From Fidelibacterota bacterium (GTDB taxonomy: Bacteria; Fidelibacterota; UBA2242; JAFGTP01), in NCBI GenBank assembly GCA_016934035.1, contig JAFGTP010000054.1, positions 340,948-404,947 on the forward strand: a DNA stretch of 64,000 nucleotides. The letters are read 5' to 3'. Position 1 is the first letter of the stretch, and each line of letters starts with the position of its first letter. Below the pieces are notes generated by a model. It was given only the letters and a program-made list of their open reading frames with translations. It had not been told where the DNA came from and searched no databases. This document shows, piece by piece, positions 27,295-36,259 of the stretch. The translations under genes were made by a program, and so were the position numbers.

Positions 27295-27405
27295 TAATAC
27301 AAAGAGAGTAAAAATCCTACGGTGTAATTTGGGTTTAAATTGTCTTCGGGATTATCTCAATTCTATTGTATTTCCTTGTAAAACCGAAGAATGAAAAGAA
27401 AGGAA

Positions 27406-27457
27406 AAAATTCAGCATCAAAGCCTTTTTTACACGGATCTAAGTCTTGCTGAATTTT
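27406..27457 (+). other. 11-bp inverted repeat with 30-base loop
   Basis: AAAATTCAGCA (27406-27416) and TGCTGAATTTT (27447-27457) pair perfectly. The right arm ends in TTTT followed by CGGG, so it is at best a weak terminator; it could belong to a small RNA or an eroded mobile element. Confidence 0.4.
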
Positions 27458-27485
27458 CGGGTCAAACTCCTGCTATTTGAAAAAA

Positions 27486-27518
27486 AATAAGTGAGAAGTT
27501 GAATTCTCCTCACTTATT
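27486..27518 (-). terminator. Terminator downstream of the dipeptidase gene
   Basis: AATAAGTGAG (27486-27495) and CTCACTTATT (27509-27518) form a perfect 10-bp stem. Read on the minus strand it is followed by TTTTTTT, which fits termination of the gene that ends at 27567. Confidence 0.75.
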
Positions 27519-27566
27519 ATGATTTATTTTAAAAATTCTAAAGTAAATTTTTAAAAAAATAATTAA

Positions 27567-29033
27567 TTATTTTCCTTGTGCAGCGATCCTTTTCAGGGTC
27601 TCTTTGGTCAATTCCCAGAATTTATTGACAGATTCGATGCCAACTTCTTCTGAAGGTGAATGCGGGTTGTGAATGTCGGGGCCGTAGGAAATCATATCCA
27701 TTCCCGGTCTGGTTTCACCGATAATTCCACATTCAAGGCCGGCATGAATTGCCGCAGATTCAGTTTTGGTCCCGAACAGTTCTTCGTAGGTCTGAGACAT
27801 AATTTTTAGGATTTTTGATTCCGGGTTTGGGTTCCATCCGGGATATCCGCCATGATGTTCGGCTTTGCAACCAGCCAGTTCAGCAGTTGCTTTGACTTTG
27901 GCGGCCAGTTCATTTTTGGCTGATTCCACAAAACTTCTTTGTGAAGTGAGAATTTCCAATCCTTCATCAGCTTTGACAATCGCCAAATTGGTAGAAGTTT
28001 CTACCACACCGGGCATGGCCGCACTCATCTGTTTGACACCGTGAGGAATGGCTTTGATGAGGTTCATGAATGTTTTTTTGAACTCTGCTGCAAATACTTT
28101 TGCAGGATAATCTGCTAATTCTTCCACTGCCAGTTTTGCAACATTTTCTGATAATTTGTATTCAGCATTGATTACTGCTTCGCATTCTGCAACCTGTGCC
28201 TGGATGGCAGCAACATCTTCTGCTTTGGCCAGGAATTTACATTCGGCTTCACGGGGAATGGCATTGTGCTTGGTGCCGCCTTCAAAGAAATAGAGATCAA
28301 CACCAAATTTTTCATCCAATGCTGCCAGAACTCTGTTCAACTGAACGATGGCATTGGCTCTCATTTTGTGAATGTCAAGTCCGGAGTGTCCGCCTTTGAA
28401 ACCTTCGATATAAAAGCGCAGTGCTTTTTTACCGGCCGGTGCGTCAACTTTTGCGATTTCCTTTGTTATATGGGTATCTTTTCCGCCGGCACAACCCACG
28501 AAAAGGACGCCATCTTCTTCAGAGTCGCCATTGAGAAGAATGTCGGCTGTGACGAATCCGGGTTTCAGGGCATTGGCGCCGGTGAGTCCGGTTTCCTCAT
28601 CAACGGTAAAGAGAAATTCCATGGGTGGATGGACCAGGTCTTTGGATTCCATGACCAGAAGCGCTGCAATCACACCGACACCATTATCGGCGCCGAGTGT
28701 GGTTCCCTGTGCTCTGACGTAGCCATCTTCCACTTTCATTTTGATCGGGTCTTTACGGAAATCATGGTCGACATCCTTATTTTTTTCACAGACCATATCC
28801 ATATGTCCCTGCATACAGACTGTCGGTGCTTTTTCATATCCCGGTGTCGCAGGTTTCCGGACAAGTACGTTGCCTACTTCGTCCTGTACCACCGGAAGAT
28901 CCAGGTTTTTAGCAAAATCTACCAGCCAGGCTGCAACCTGTTCTTCATGTTTGGATTCTCTTGGAATCTGGTTGAATTCATAAAATAATTTCCAGAACCG
29001 TTCCGGTTTTAGGCCTTCGAATACATAACTCAT
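27567..29033 (-). CDS. pepD: Aminoacyl-histidine dipeptidase (M20 family, PepD-like)
   Basis: 488 aa, matching PepD length. Cytosolic zinc dipeptidase that cleaves Xaa-His and other dipeptides. Metal ligands are visible: His in CMQGHMDMVCEKN, bridging Asp in LGADNGVG, Glu pair in TVDEETGLTGA, and the late His in YGPDIHNPHSPSE. A dimerisation domain interrupts the catalytic domain (about residues 205-370). Transcribed after the ornithine aminotransferase gene with a 98-base gap. Confidence 0.93.
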   Translation of the reverse strand: MSYVFEGLKPERFWKLFYEFNQIPRESKHEEQVAAWLVDFAKNLDLPVVQDEVGNVLVRKPATPGYEKAPTVCMQGHMDMVCEKNKDVDHDFRKDPIKMKVEDGYVRAQGTTLGADNGVGVIAALLVMESKDLVHPPMEFLFTVDEETGLTGANALKPGFVTADILLNGDSEEDGVLFVGCAGGKDTHITKEIAKVDAPAGKKALRFYIEGFKGGHSGLDIHKMRANAIVQLNRVLAALDEKFGVDLYFFEGGTKHNAIPREAECKFLAKAEDVAAIQAQVAECEAVINAEYKLSENVAKLAVEELADYPAKVFAAEFKKTFMNLIKAIPHGVKQMSAAMPGVVETSTNLAIVKADEGLEILTSQRSFVESAKNELAAKVKATAELAGCKAEHHGGYPGWNPNPESKILKIMSQTYEELFGTKTESAAIHAGLECGIIGETRPGMDMISYGPDIHNPHSPSEEVGIESVNKFWELTKETLKRIAAQGK

Positions 29034-29131
29034 AGCTACTCTCCCGTTTTTTTTTAGTTTTTAGCCGCAGACCTGCGCTGATGGCATTGAATATTTGTGT
29101 TGGTCAGTGAAAACCTGCGGCTAATTTATCA

Positions 29132-30331
29132 TTAAGCTAATACTTCTTTCAAAATCGCAACCGCCTGGTCGATTTCCTGTTTGGTGATCACCAGTGGCGG
29201 GGCAATTCTGATAACATTTTCATGGGTTTCTTTGGCAAGAATACCTTTTTCCTGAAGGGCTTCGCAGAACCTTCTGGCTCCGCCGGCTGTTTTTTTCAGG
29301 ACGATACCAACCCACAGTCCTTTGCCGCGAATCAATTCGACATGAGGGCTGTTGATTTTTTTCAATTCATCAATCAGGTAAGCCCCTAATTCGGCTGATT
29401 TTTCAATCAGTTTTTCATCCTGCAAAATTTTCAGGGCCTCACGGGCCACAGCACAGGCCAGCGGGTTTCCGCCGTAAGTCGAGCCGTGGTCACCGGGATT
29501 GAAGACATTCATGATTTCTTTGGAGGCCACAATTGCTGAGACAGGATACATACCTCCGGATAGGGCCTTTCCGATAATGACCATATCGGGTTTAATGCCT
29601 TCATGTTCGTAAGCAAATAATTTTCCGGTCCTGCCCAGTCCGGCCTGAATTTCGTCAGCAATAAAAAGGGCATTGTTTTCTTTACAGATTTTTGCTGCAT
29701 CTTTCAGAAAACCTTCCCGCGGGACAACGACGCCACTTTCACCCTGAATCGGTTCGACAATAAAAGCTGCAGTGTTTTTTGTGATGGCGGCTGCCAGGGC
29801 CTCAGCGTCTCCGTAAGGTATGATCTTAAAGCCCGGTGTCAGGGGACCGAAACCGTCCTTGTATTGCGGTTCATCGGAAAAGGAGATGATGGTCACCGTA
29901 CGGCCATGAAAGTTTCCGGCACAGACGATGATTTCTGCCTTATCGTCTTCAATACCTTTGACTTTGTAGCCCCATTTTCTGGCGGCTTTGACCGCTGTTT
30001 CCACAGCTTCTGCTCCGGAGTTCATGGGCAGCATTTTTTCAAAACCGGTCACTTCGCAAAGCTCTCTTGCCAGTTCCGGTAATTGATCGTTTCGAAAGGC
30101 TCTTGATGTAAGGGTCAATCTCTCAGCCTGATTTTTCATCACTTCAACCAATCTTGGATGGCAATGACCCTGATTTACAGCTGAATAGGCAGCAAGAAAA
30201 TCCATGTATTTTTTGCCGTCGACATCTTCTACCCAAATACCGCTACCTTTGGTCAATACTACATCCAGTGGCTTGTAATTTTTCGCACCGTACTTATTTT
30301 CCAGTTCAATGCAATGTTTTGTATTACTCAT
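29132..30331 (-). CDS. rocD: Ornithine--oxo-acid aminotransferase
   Basis: 399 aa from the ATG at 30331 (AAGGG ribosome site); the frame extends six codons further. Class III PLP aminotransferase: ELENKYGAKNYKPLDVVL is the typical RocD/OAT start, NSGAEAVETAVKAARKWGY binds the cofactor phosphate, ADEIQAGLGRTG holds the Asp to the PLP nitrogen, and the Schiff-base Lys is in IIGKALSGGMYPVSA. Converts ornithine to glutamate-5-semialdehyde in arginine/ornithine catabolism or proline formation. Confidence 0.94.
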   Translation of the reverse strand: MSNTKHCIELENKYGAKNYKPLDVVLTKGSGIWVEDVDGKKYMDFLAAYSAVNQGHCHPRLVEVMKNQAERLTLTSRAFRNDQLPELARELCEVTGFEKMLPMNSGAEAVETAVKAARKWGYKVKGIEDDKAEIIVCAGNFHGRTVTIISFSDEPQYKDGFGPLTPGFKIIPYGDAEALAAAITKNTAAFIVEPIQGESGVVVPREGFLKDAAKICKENNALFIADEIQAGLGRTGKLFAYEHEGIKPDMVIIGKALSGGMYPVSAIVASKEIMNVFNPGDHGSTYGGNPLACAVAREALKILQDEKLIEKSAELGAYLIDELKKINSPHVELIRGKGLWVGIVLKKTAGGARRFCEALQEKGILAKETHENVIRIAPPLVITKQEIDQAVAILKEVLA

Positions 30332-30650
30332 ACAATTGCCCTTTCTCAAATAAAATGGTTTAAATAATCTAATGTTTCAAAATTTAATTCTTTAAAATTT
30401 AAAGACCAGTTTTTTCTTATAAAATATCAGTGGAAATTTGCATTTTCAATTTAGACTGGTAAATTTGAGGAAAATGGAACATTTATACCATGCTTTTCTT
30501 TGAAGAAATATGCTTTTTAATAATTCAATAAATGCCACAGGCTCGCACCGAAAACCGACCAGGAGATCGGGCTGTTTTTACTTTGTCCAATATCAGCCGA
30601 AGGCTTGGTTCAGACCGGTGTGAATTTGGGGCCAAAACCAGGAGGAGAAC
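30332..30650 (+). other. Divergent intergenic region, no gene seen
   Basis: 319 bases between divergently transcribed rocD and the M20 peptidase gene. The half near rocD is AT-rich and should contain its promoter; the half near 30650 is less AT-rich. A short frame from 30532 has no homology or ribosome site and was not called. Confidence 0.5.
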
Positions 30651-31886
30651 ATGTCGCAAAAAGAAAAAATCAAACAATATTTTCAGGAACATAACGAAAG
30701 GATCACCCGCGAGGTGGTGGCGTTGACTTCCAGGCTGGTAAAAGAAAAAACAGTCAACGTGGTCTCTGCCAAACTGCCGGAACACCCCTATCTGAAATTC
30801 CGGGGTGAGGAATACCGCTGCGGCAATATCGTCAAGGAATTTCTGAACAATGCCAATATTCCCTATCAGGAATTTGCCCGAATGGAAGGCCGTCCCAATA
30901 TTATCGGCACCTTAGGCAAAAATGAATCCGGGAAAAGACTGCTGATGCCGGGACATATGGACATTGTGCCTGCCGGTGATGGTTGGGACACCGACCCTTT
31001 TGAAACTTACGAAAAAGATGGAAAACTTTTCGGACGCGGGACCCTGGATGACAAAGGCCCCCTGGCTTCGATTCTGGTTGCCGGAAAGATCATGAAGGAA
31101 CTGGGTTTGGCGGATGAACTGAAAGGCCAGCTGATGTTGGCGGCACTCTCTGACGAAGAGGCCGAAGACCCGGACGGAATCGATTATGGCATCGGTTACC
31201 TGCTGGAAGAAAACCTGATTGACCCAACCTATTCCATTATTCCGGATATCGGTGAGAATATGGTAAATATTGATATTGCTGAAAAAGGGCGGACGGTTTT
31301 TAAAATTATTGCCAGAGGAAAACAGGCCCATGGCTCCACACCGGAGCGGGGTGTCAATGCGGTTTATATGATGGCCCGTTTAGTAAAGGAAATCGAAAAA
31401 ATGAAATTTGATTACACACCCCACCCTGTACTCGGCCATCCGACCCTGAACCTGGGGGAAATCAATGGCGGCGCAGCACCCAATATTGTTCCCGGCTCCT
31501 GTGAAATCACCCTTGATATTCGCACGGTTCCCGGTATGACCCGGGAAAAGGTCATTCAGCAGCTGACCAATCTGACCCAAAAAGTCCAGGGTGAATTCGA
31601 GGTCAGTGTCATGTCCTGGAATGAGCCTCACGCCATCGACCCGAAAAACGAAGTGGTTGACGCAATTCAGAAAAATGCCAGAGAGGTGCTGGGCTTTGAA
31701 CCCCAATGCTTTGGAATGGGCGGCGGTACTTATGCAAAGACACTCAATGTTGCCGGCGTCACTTCAGTCGGCTGGGGCCCGGGTGACGACGAGATGTTCC
31801 ATGTTGCCAATGAATTTGTGGATATTAAACAATTGGTTGATTTTGCCATGATGACCTGTCTCGTGGCTGTGGATTTGTTGAATTAG
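30651..31886 (+). CDS. M20-family metallopeptidase (ArgE/DapE/PepV-like)
   Basis: 411 aa, excellent AGGAGG ribosome site. Di-zinc hydrolase with His in LLMPGHMDIVPAGDGW, bridging Asp in GRGTLDDKGPLAS, Glu pair in SDEEAEDPDG and a dimerisation domain that begins GKQAHGSTPERGVNA. The lack of a clear ArgE or DapE signature and the MPGHMDIVPAG segment suggest a dipeptidase or deacylase of the PepV/peptidase-V neighbourhood; the substrate is not resolved. Confidence 0.88.
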   Translation: MSQKEKIKQYFQEHNERITREVVALTSRLVKEKTVNVVSAKLPEHPYLKFRGEEYRCGNIVKEFLNNANIPYQEFARMEGRPNIIGTLGKNESGKRLLMPGHMDIVPAGDGWDTDPFETYEKDGKLFGRGTLDDKGPLASILVAGKIMKELGLADELKGQLMLAALSDEEAEDPDGIDYGIGYLLEENLIDPTYSIIPDIGENMVNIDIAEKGRTVFKIIARGKQAHGSTPERGVNAVYMMARLVKEIEKMKFDYTPHPVLGHPTLNLGEINGGAAPNIVPGSCEITLDIRTVPGMTREKVIQQLTNLTQKVQGEFEVSVMSWNEPHAIDPKNEVVDAIQKNAREVLGFEPQCFGMGGGTYAKTLNVAGVTSVGWGPGDDEMFHVANEFVDIKQLVDFAMMTCLVAVDLLN

Positions 31887-31908
31887 TTGAATTGACTGAT
31901 AAAATTCA

Positions 31909-31937
31909 AGGGCACTCACACAGGGTGTCCTTTTTTT
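31909..31937 (+). terminator. M20 peptidase terminator
   Basis: AGGGCACT pairs with GGTGTCCT (two G-T pairs), loop CACACAG, then a run of seven T. Lies 22 bases after the stop. Confidence 0.75.
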
Positions 31938-32037
31938 ATTGTTGTTCCTGTGATTTGATTTCATATTTTTTTAAACTATATTTTGTCCAAGAATATTCTG
32001 GAGAATTTTGATTTGAAAATAAAGTAACAAAACAAAA

Positions 32038-32157
32038 ATAATGTCAGTTCAACTTAAGCTTTTGGGTCAATTTCACCGTTCTATAATTTCCATTATCGCT
32101 GAGAACCTAGATGTGTGAAAATCGGAATGGTCACCTACGAGACATTTCTTATGATAA
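32038..32157 (-). repeat. Dispersed structured intergenic repeat, copy C
   Basis: Inverted relative to A and D. On the minus strand it reads CATAAGAAATGTCTCGTAGG, then GTGACCATTCCG, GGTTCTCAGCGATAATGG and GGTGAAATTGACCCAAAAG. H1 and H2 are both eroded by a few substitutions, while the flanking blocks are well kept. Confidence 0.85.
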
Positions 32158-32241
32158 ATGCTATAAAAGGTTACCGAATAGAAATTTGGTAACCAGAAAT
32201 AAGTAAGCAATTTTCTTACATCACATTGAATAGCTTTGAAA

Positions 32242-32262
32242 GCGACAATTGGAATGATCGCC
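32242..32262 (+). repeat. Isolated H2-like hairpin (partial repeat copy)
   Basis: GCGACAATTGGAATGATCGCC differs from H2 of copy D (GCGATAATGGGAATTATCGCC) at three positions, two of which are at paired stem sites (T to C and T to G) and give a mismatched pair. It lies 85 bases past copy C. Confidence 0.5.
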
Positions 32263-32305
32263 AGCTTCGGGCCGAGAGGATAATTGAAATCAAACTCACA
32301 AAATG

Positions 32306-34876
32306 TCAGTCATTCAGAAGACTTCTGACTTTTTTTGCAAGTTCGATGTGGGTGTAGGGTTTTTGAATAAAATCCACATTTTCTTTGAGAATATCATGAT
32401 GGACAATACTGTTGTCGGTATATCCGGATATGAAGAGGATTTTTACCGCTGGTTTAATTTTGATAATTTTTTCGGCCAGTTCTTTGCCTCCCATAACCGG
32501 CATGATAACATCGGAAATCACGAGGTCAAATTGTTGAATTTTGTCGATATACTGTTCAAGGGCCTCTCGTCCGTTTTCGGCACTGAGGACCTGGTATCCA
32601 TATTTTTCCAGGTTGCTGATGGTAATATTCCTTACGGCTTCATCGTCTTCAACAACAAGGATGGTTTCCTGGCCGGCCAGATGATCTGACTTCTCATTAA
32701 CTTCTTCTTGAATCCCCGAAGGCCTTTGCGCCATGGGAAAATATATTTTAAAGGTGGTTCCGACGTTTTGTTCACTGTAAACATAGATGAACCCACCGTT
32801 TTGCTTGATAATTCCATAGACCATGGCCAAACCCAGTCCGGTCCCTTTATGCCGTCCTTTGGTGGTGAAAAAAGGTTCAAATATATGTTGGACCACAGAT
32901 TTACTCATACCCGTTCCGGTGTCGCTGATAGCCAGCATGACATAGGTTCCGGGTTTGAATCCCATATGGTCTTTTTCATACTCCTGATCTATGGTTTTGA
33001 CAGCGGTTTCGATGGTCAGTTTTCCGCCTAAAGGCATGGCATCCCGGGCATTGACAGCAAGGTTCATAATCACCTGGTCCATCTGTCCGGGGTCTGCTTT
33101 GATGTTTTCCAGATCTTCGGCCAAATAGGTAATGATTTCAATATTTTCGCCCAGCAGCCTGCTCAGCATTTTGATCTGTTCGTGAAGGATTTCGTTGAGA
33201 TTAATCGTTTTGGGCTGGATCAGCTGCTTGCGGCTGAAGGCCAGCAATTGGGACGTGAGACGCGCTGCCCGGTTCCCTGCATTTTTTATCTCCCGGATTG
33301 GGTCTTTGAGGTTTTCTGGTAAATTCATTGCTGTCATCAAATCGCTGTAGCCGTTGATCACTGTCAGCAGGTTATTGAAATCGTGAGCAATACCGCCAGC
33401 CAGTTGTCCAATGGCTTCCATTTTTTGGGATTGGTAGAGTTGGGTTTCCAGTTTTTTCTTATCTGTAATATCCCTGACAATGATCTGGATTGCAAGGCTT
33501 GCCTTATAGCGGACTGAGGCGAAAGTTGCTTCGATATTCAGTATGTTTTGTTGGGTATCCATACAGGAAAATTCAAGATATTTTTGCTTGATTTTACCGG
33601 ACAAGATATCTTTAATAGTACTCTTTACCGTTTTCTGGTCTGCGGGAACAACCATGTCAGTGAAATTCAAATTGGGTCCTTTCAGCGAATCCCGGTCCAG
33701 ATTGAAAATAGTTAAAAATTTTTCATTGATCACTTCAATAGTGTCATTAAAAATAAGGAAAATCCCATTTGGAGAGTTTTCGATCAGGCTTCTGTACTTC
33801 TCTTCGCTTTCCAGTAGTAATTGTTCGGCCTTTTTGTTGTAAGTGACGTCCAGATATATTCCGGCAGCCTGCAGAGGTTTTCCCTCCTCGCTCCAGCGGA
33901 TTACTTTGCCACGGTCAGAGATCCAGTGCCATTGACCATTTTGCGCCAGCATCCGGTATTCGCATTCATAATGGTCGCTTTGGCCACTAAGATTTAACTG
34001 CAATCTATGCATCATTTCTTCCAGGTCGTCAGGGTGGATCAGTTTTTTCCAGATATCCAGGTTTGGTTCAAATTCTGATTGTTCATATTCAAGCATTTCA
34101 ATCCAGCGGTTGCTGTAGACCATTTCATTGGTTTTGATATTCCAGTCCCAGGTCCCAATGTTGGCGCCCGTCATCGCCATGTTCATTCGTTCTTCATTTT
34201 CCATGATCTGATTGTGTAAATTGGATTCTTCGGTAACATCCCGAAAAACCAAAACAGCTCCCCGGACGATTCCGTTATCACTTTTGAGAGGTGCGCCGTA
34301 ATCGGCAATTTGAAATCGTTTTCCGTCTTTTCGAAGGAGTTCGGTATGGTTGGCAAGTCCGACTGTTTGATTGGTTTGAAGGACTTTTTCCACAGGGTTA
34401 ATAGCCGTTTTTCCGGTTTTTGAGTTTTGTATGGTAAAGACCTCCTGCAAAGGGTGGTTCCGGGCTTGTTCGAGGACCCAGCCGGTCAGGAATTCTGCTG
34501 CGGGATTCATATTGGTGATTTTTCCCATCGCATCAGTGACGATCACTCCGTCGCCAATGGAATGAAAAGTGATTCGGTAGTTTTCTTCACTTTTTTTCAG
34601 ATCATCGGTGAGGGATTGTTTAAAAAAGGCATAGAATAAAAAAGCCCAGGACATCGGCAGGAGGGCGCCCCAAAAATTTTCCACGGGTTCCAGTATTTTG
34701 GAAATCCCTATCCATTCCAGCCAGAGATAAAGGGAATAGAGAGAATTGAACACTAAAAGGACGATTAGTAGAATTTTTATATCATGTCCTTTGAAATTTT
34801 TCCATTTAAAAAGGATTGTTATGATGGATAATATTGAAAAAATGAATGTTGCAAAGTCCAGGTAGCTGATGAACAT
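32306..34876 (-). CDS. Membrane-anchored multi-PAS hybrid histidine kinase
   Basis: 856 aa. About three transmembrane helices in the first 95 residues, then three PAS/PAC units (about 105-225, 230-350 and 360-475), a HisKA domain (His in GGIAHDFNN), HATPase_c (NLAVNARDAM, DTGTGMS, FEPFFTTKGRHKGTGLGL) and a C-terminal receiver (Asp in LVISDVIMP, Lys in IQKPY). The organisation matches the two other hybrid kinases in this window. The start codon overlaps the stop of a small membrane-protein gene by one base (TAATG), so the two are translationally coupled. Confidence 0.93.
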   Translation of the reverse strand: MFISYLDFATFIFSILSIITILFKWKNFKGHDIKILLIVLLVFNSLYSLYLWLEWIGISKILEPVENFWGALLPMSWAFLFYAFFKQSLTDDLKKSEENYRITFHSIGDGVIVTDAMGKITNMNPAAEFLTGWVLEQARNHPLQEVFTIQNSKTGKTAINPVEKVLQTNQTVGLANHTELLRKDGKRFQIADYGAPLKSDNGIVRGAVLVFRDVTEESNLHNQIMENEERMNMAMTGANIGTWDWNIKTNEMVYSNRWIEMLEYEQSEFEPNLDIWKKLIHPDDLEEMMHRLQLNLSGQSDHYECEYRMLAQNGQWHWISDRGKVIRWSEEGKPLQAAGIYLDVTYNKKAEQLLLESEEKYRSLIENSPNGIFLIFNDTIEVINEKFLTIFNLDRDSLKGPNLNFTDMVVPADQKTVKSTIKDILSGKIKQKYLEFSCMDTQQNILNIEATFASVRYKASLAIQIIVRDITDKKKLETQLYQSQKMEAIGQLAGGIAHDFNNLLTVINGYSDLMTAMNLPENLKDPIREIKNAGNRAARLTSQLLAFSRKQLIQPKTINLNEILHEQIKMLSRLLGENIEIITYLAEDLENIKADPGQMDQVIMNLAVNARDAMPLGGKLTIETAVKTIDQEYEKDHMGFKPGTYVMLAISDTGTGMSKSVVQHIFEPFFTTKGRHKGTGLGLAMVYGIIKQNGGFIYVYSEQNVGTTFKIYFPMAQRPSGIQEEVNEKSDHLAGQETILVVEDDEAVRNITISNLEKYGYQVLSAENGREALEQYIDKIQQFDLVISDVIMPVMGGKELAEKIIKIKPAVKILFISGYTDNSIVHHDILKENVDFIQKPYTHIELAKKVRSLLND

Positions 34877-35154
34877 TATGCAGGATCTCCGGGTTTTCGT
34901 GTTGATATTTTCCAGGTCCAGAAGAAAAATACCAGAGTGCTGAAGGTATAAGAAAAATGTTCCAGCAGGTTTAAAAAATTGTTCAGAAAAAAGGTTTCCA
35001 GCACCGTCGCCATCCAGGCTGTCAGGGTGATGCTGAAAGCAAGGATTAAATATTTTTTATAAGGGATCCGGTCCAGTAACTTTTTGTAGGCAAAGAGAAA
35101 TATGAAAACGCCAATTCCCAGGGCAAACATTAGAAATTCATCAGAATGGTTCAA
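34876..35154 (-). CDS. Small membrane protein coupled to the hybrid kinase
   Basis: 92 aa with three predicted membrane-spanning segments (about residues 7-22, 33-55 and 62-82) and a short basic tail ending TRKPGDPA. No recognised family. The stop codon shares its last base with the kinase ATG. The kinase N-terminus also has three membrane segments of similar character, so this may be a sensory partner, or a split part of one larger membrane sensor. Ribosome site GAGG. Confidence 0.75.
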   Translation of the reverse strand: MNHSDEFLMFALGIGVFIFLFAYKKLLDRIPYKKYLILAFSITLTAWMATVLETFFLNNFLNLLEHFSYTFSTLVFFFWTWKISTRKPGDPA

Positions 35155-35322
35155 TTCAGCATCTCCTCGAAAATTTGTTAATTCATTGTTATGTTCAGAA
35201 TAATATAGTCATAAAAATACAGGATGCAAAATCCTGAAAATAATTCATCGGAATGAACGATCGGATGTGGATCTTCAGACTCTGATTTTCAGTAGAATTT
35301 TCGATGAAGCTAGGAGCCGTGG

Positions 35323-36129
35323 CTAATAAATTTCCGGCACAAAGGTCTGGTCACTAATCGGCGGACGGACGTACCCGGTGTTTTCCTGACGGGGTGGTAA
35401 TTCTATGGGGCCAGGTGTCATATCTTCATACGGGACTATGGATAATAAATGGCTGATGCAGTTAAGACGGGCTTTTTTCTTGTCATCGGCATTGACAACG
35501 TACCAGGGTGCCTGTTTGATATCGGTATGGGCAAACATGACATCCTTGGCTTTGGAGTATTCTACCCATTTGGAGCGGGACTCCAAGTCCATGGGACTGA
35601 GTTTCCAGCGCTTGGTGGGATCCGTGAGTCTGGCCTGAAATCGCTTTTCCTGCTCTTCATCACTAACAGAAAACCAGTACTTGATCAGCAAAATGCCAGA
35701 GCGGATAAGCATCCGTTCAAATTCAGGACAGGTACGTAAAAATTCCTGATATTGCGCTTCGGTACAAAAATCCATGACCCGTTCTACACCGGCCCGATTA
35801 TACCAGCTGCGGTCAAATAGGACCATTTCTCCGGCGGCAGGAAAATGGGCCACATACCGTTGAAAATACCATTGGGTTTTTTCCTTTTCAGTAGGAACAC
35901 CCAGGGCTACCACCCGGCAGATTCTGGGATTAAGGGATTCGGTGATACGCTTGATGACACCACCCTTTCCGGCAGCATCGCGGCCTTCAAATAGGACCAT
36001 GATGCGAAGCCCTTTGGTTTTGATCCATTCCTGTAATTTCACCAGTTCAATCTGAAGCCTGGCCAGTTCTTTTTCATAGACTTTTCCACTCAGAATATTT
36101 TTATTGTTTTTTTTCTTTTTATTGCCCAT
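35323..36129 (-). CDS. ppk2: Polyphosphate kinase 2
   Basis: 268 aa, class I PPK2 length. Transfers phosphate between polyphosphate and nucleoside diphosphates. Walker A LFEGRDAAGKGGVIKRI near residue 45, Walker B/lid VLFDRSWYNRAGVERV near residue 105, and the conserved RFQARLTDPTKRWKLSP and DLESRSKW segments. The first 15 residues are very Lys/Asn-rich. Good AAGGAG ribosome site; divergent from the phosphatase-like gene at 36260, so the two phosphate genes share a 130-base promoter region. Confidence 0.94.
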   Translation of the reverse strand: MGNKKKKNNKNILSGKVYEKELARLQIELVKLQEWIKTKGLRIMVLFEGRDAAGKGGVIKRITESLNPRICRVVALGVPTEKEKTQWYFQRYVAHFPAAGEMVLFDRSWYNRAGVERVMDFCTEAQYQEFLRTCPEFERMLIRSGILLIKYWFSVSDEEQEKRFQARLTDPTKRWKLSPMDLESRSKWVEYSKAKDVMFAHTDIKQAPWYVVNADDKKKARLNCISHLLSIVPYEDMTPGPIELPPRQENTGYVRPPISDQTFVPEIY

Positions 36130-36259
36130 GTCAACTCCTTCTCAAAAATAAGCATAAGATGAAAATAAATATAAAGCCATCTTTTATCAATTTTTGTGTC
36201 CTTTTTTCATAAATAGATTCTAAATTCATTGGATTACAGAGTTAAATCAGGAGGATAAC

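Larger units (their letters stand above)
26482..27566 (+). other. Gene-free 1.1-kb region with repeat, MITE, IS110 remnant and hairpins
   Basis: Convergent region between leuB and the dipeptidase gene. In order: a leuB terminator (26514-26545), repeat copy B (26609-26743), a MITE-like element (26741-27128) interrupted by an IS110 transposase fragment, then AT-rich sequence with three hairpins (27220-27250, 27275-27294, 27406-27457) and a final terminator hairpin (27486-27518). The CCACGGCTTAAAAGTCGTGG hairpin at 27275 resembles the subterminal hairpins of IS200/IS605 elements, but no transposase is present. No complete gene found. Confidence 0.8.
31938..32305 (+). other. Convergent intergenic region with repeat copy C and hairpins
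   Basis: Contains the copy C repeat (32038-32157), a perfect 7-bp hairpin GGTTACC/GGTAACC (about 32169-32194), and an isolated hairpin GCGACAATTGGAATGATCGC (32242-32261) that matches hairpin H2 of the repeat family. No gene. Confidence 0.7.

Noticed and set aside
26482-27566. CRISPR array or tRNA cluster in the long gap
   Set aside because: The repeats are not regularly spaced or short, and no cloverleaf was found.
28266-28988. 240-codon frame opposite the dipeptidase gene
   Set aside because: It is the mirror of a strongly supported peptidase and shows no protein family features.
30532-30726. Small frame before the M20 peptidase gene
   Set aside because: It overlaps the peptidase start, has no ribosome site and has a highly basic, uninformative product.
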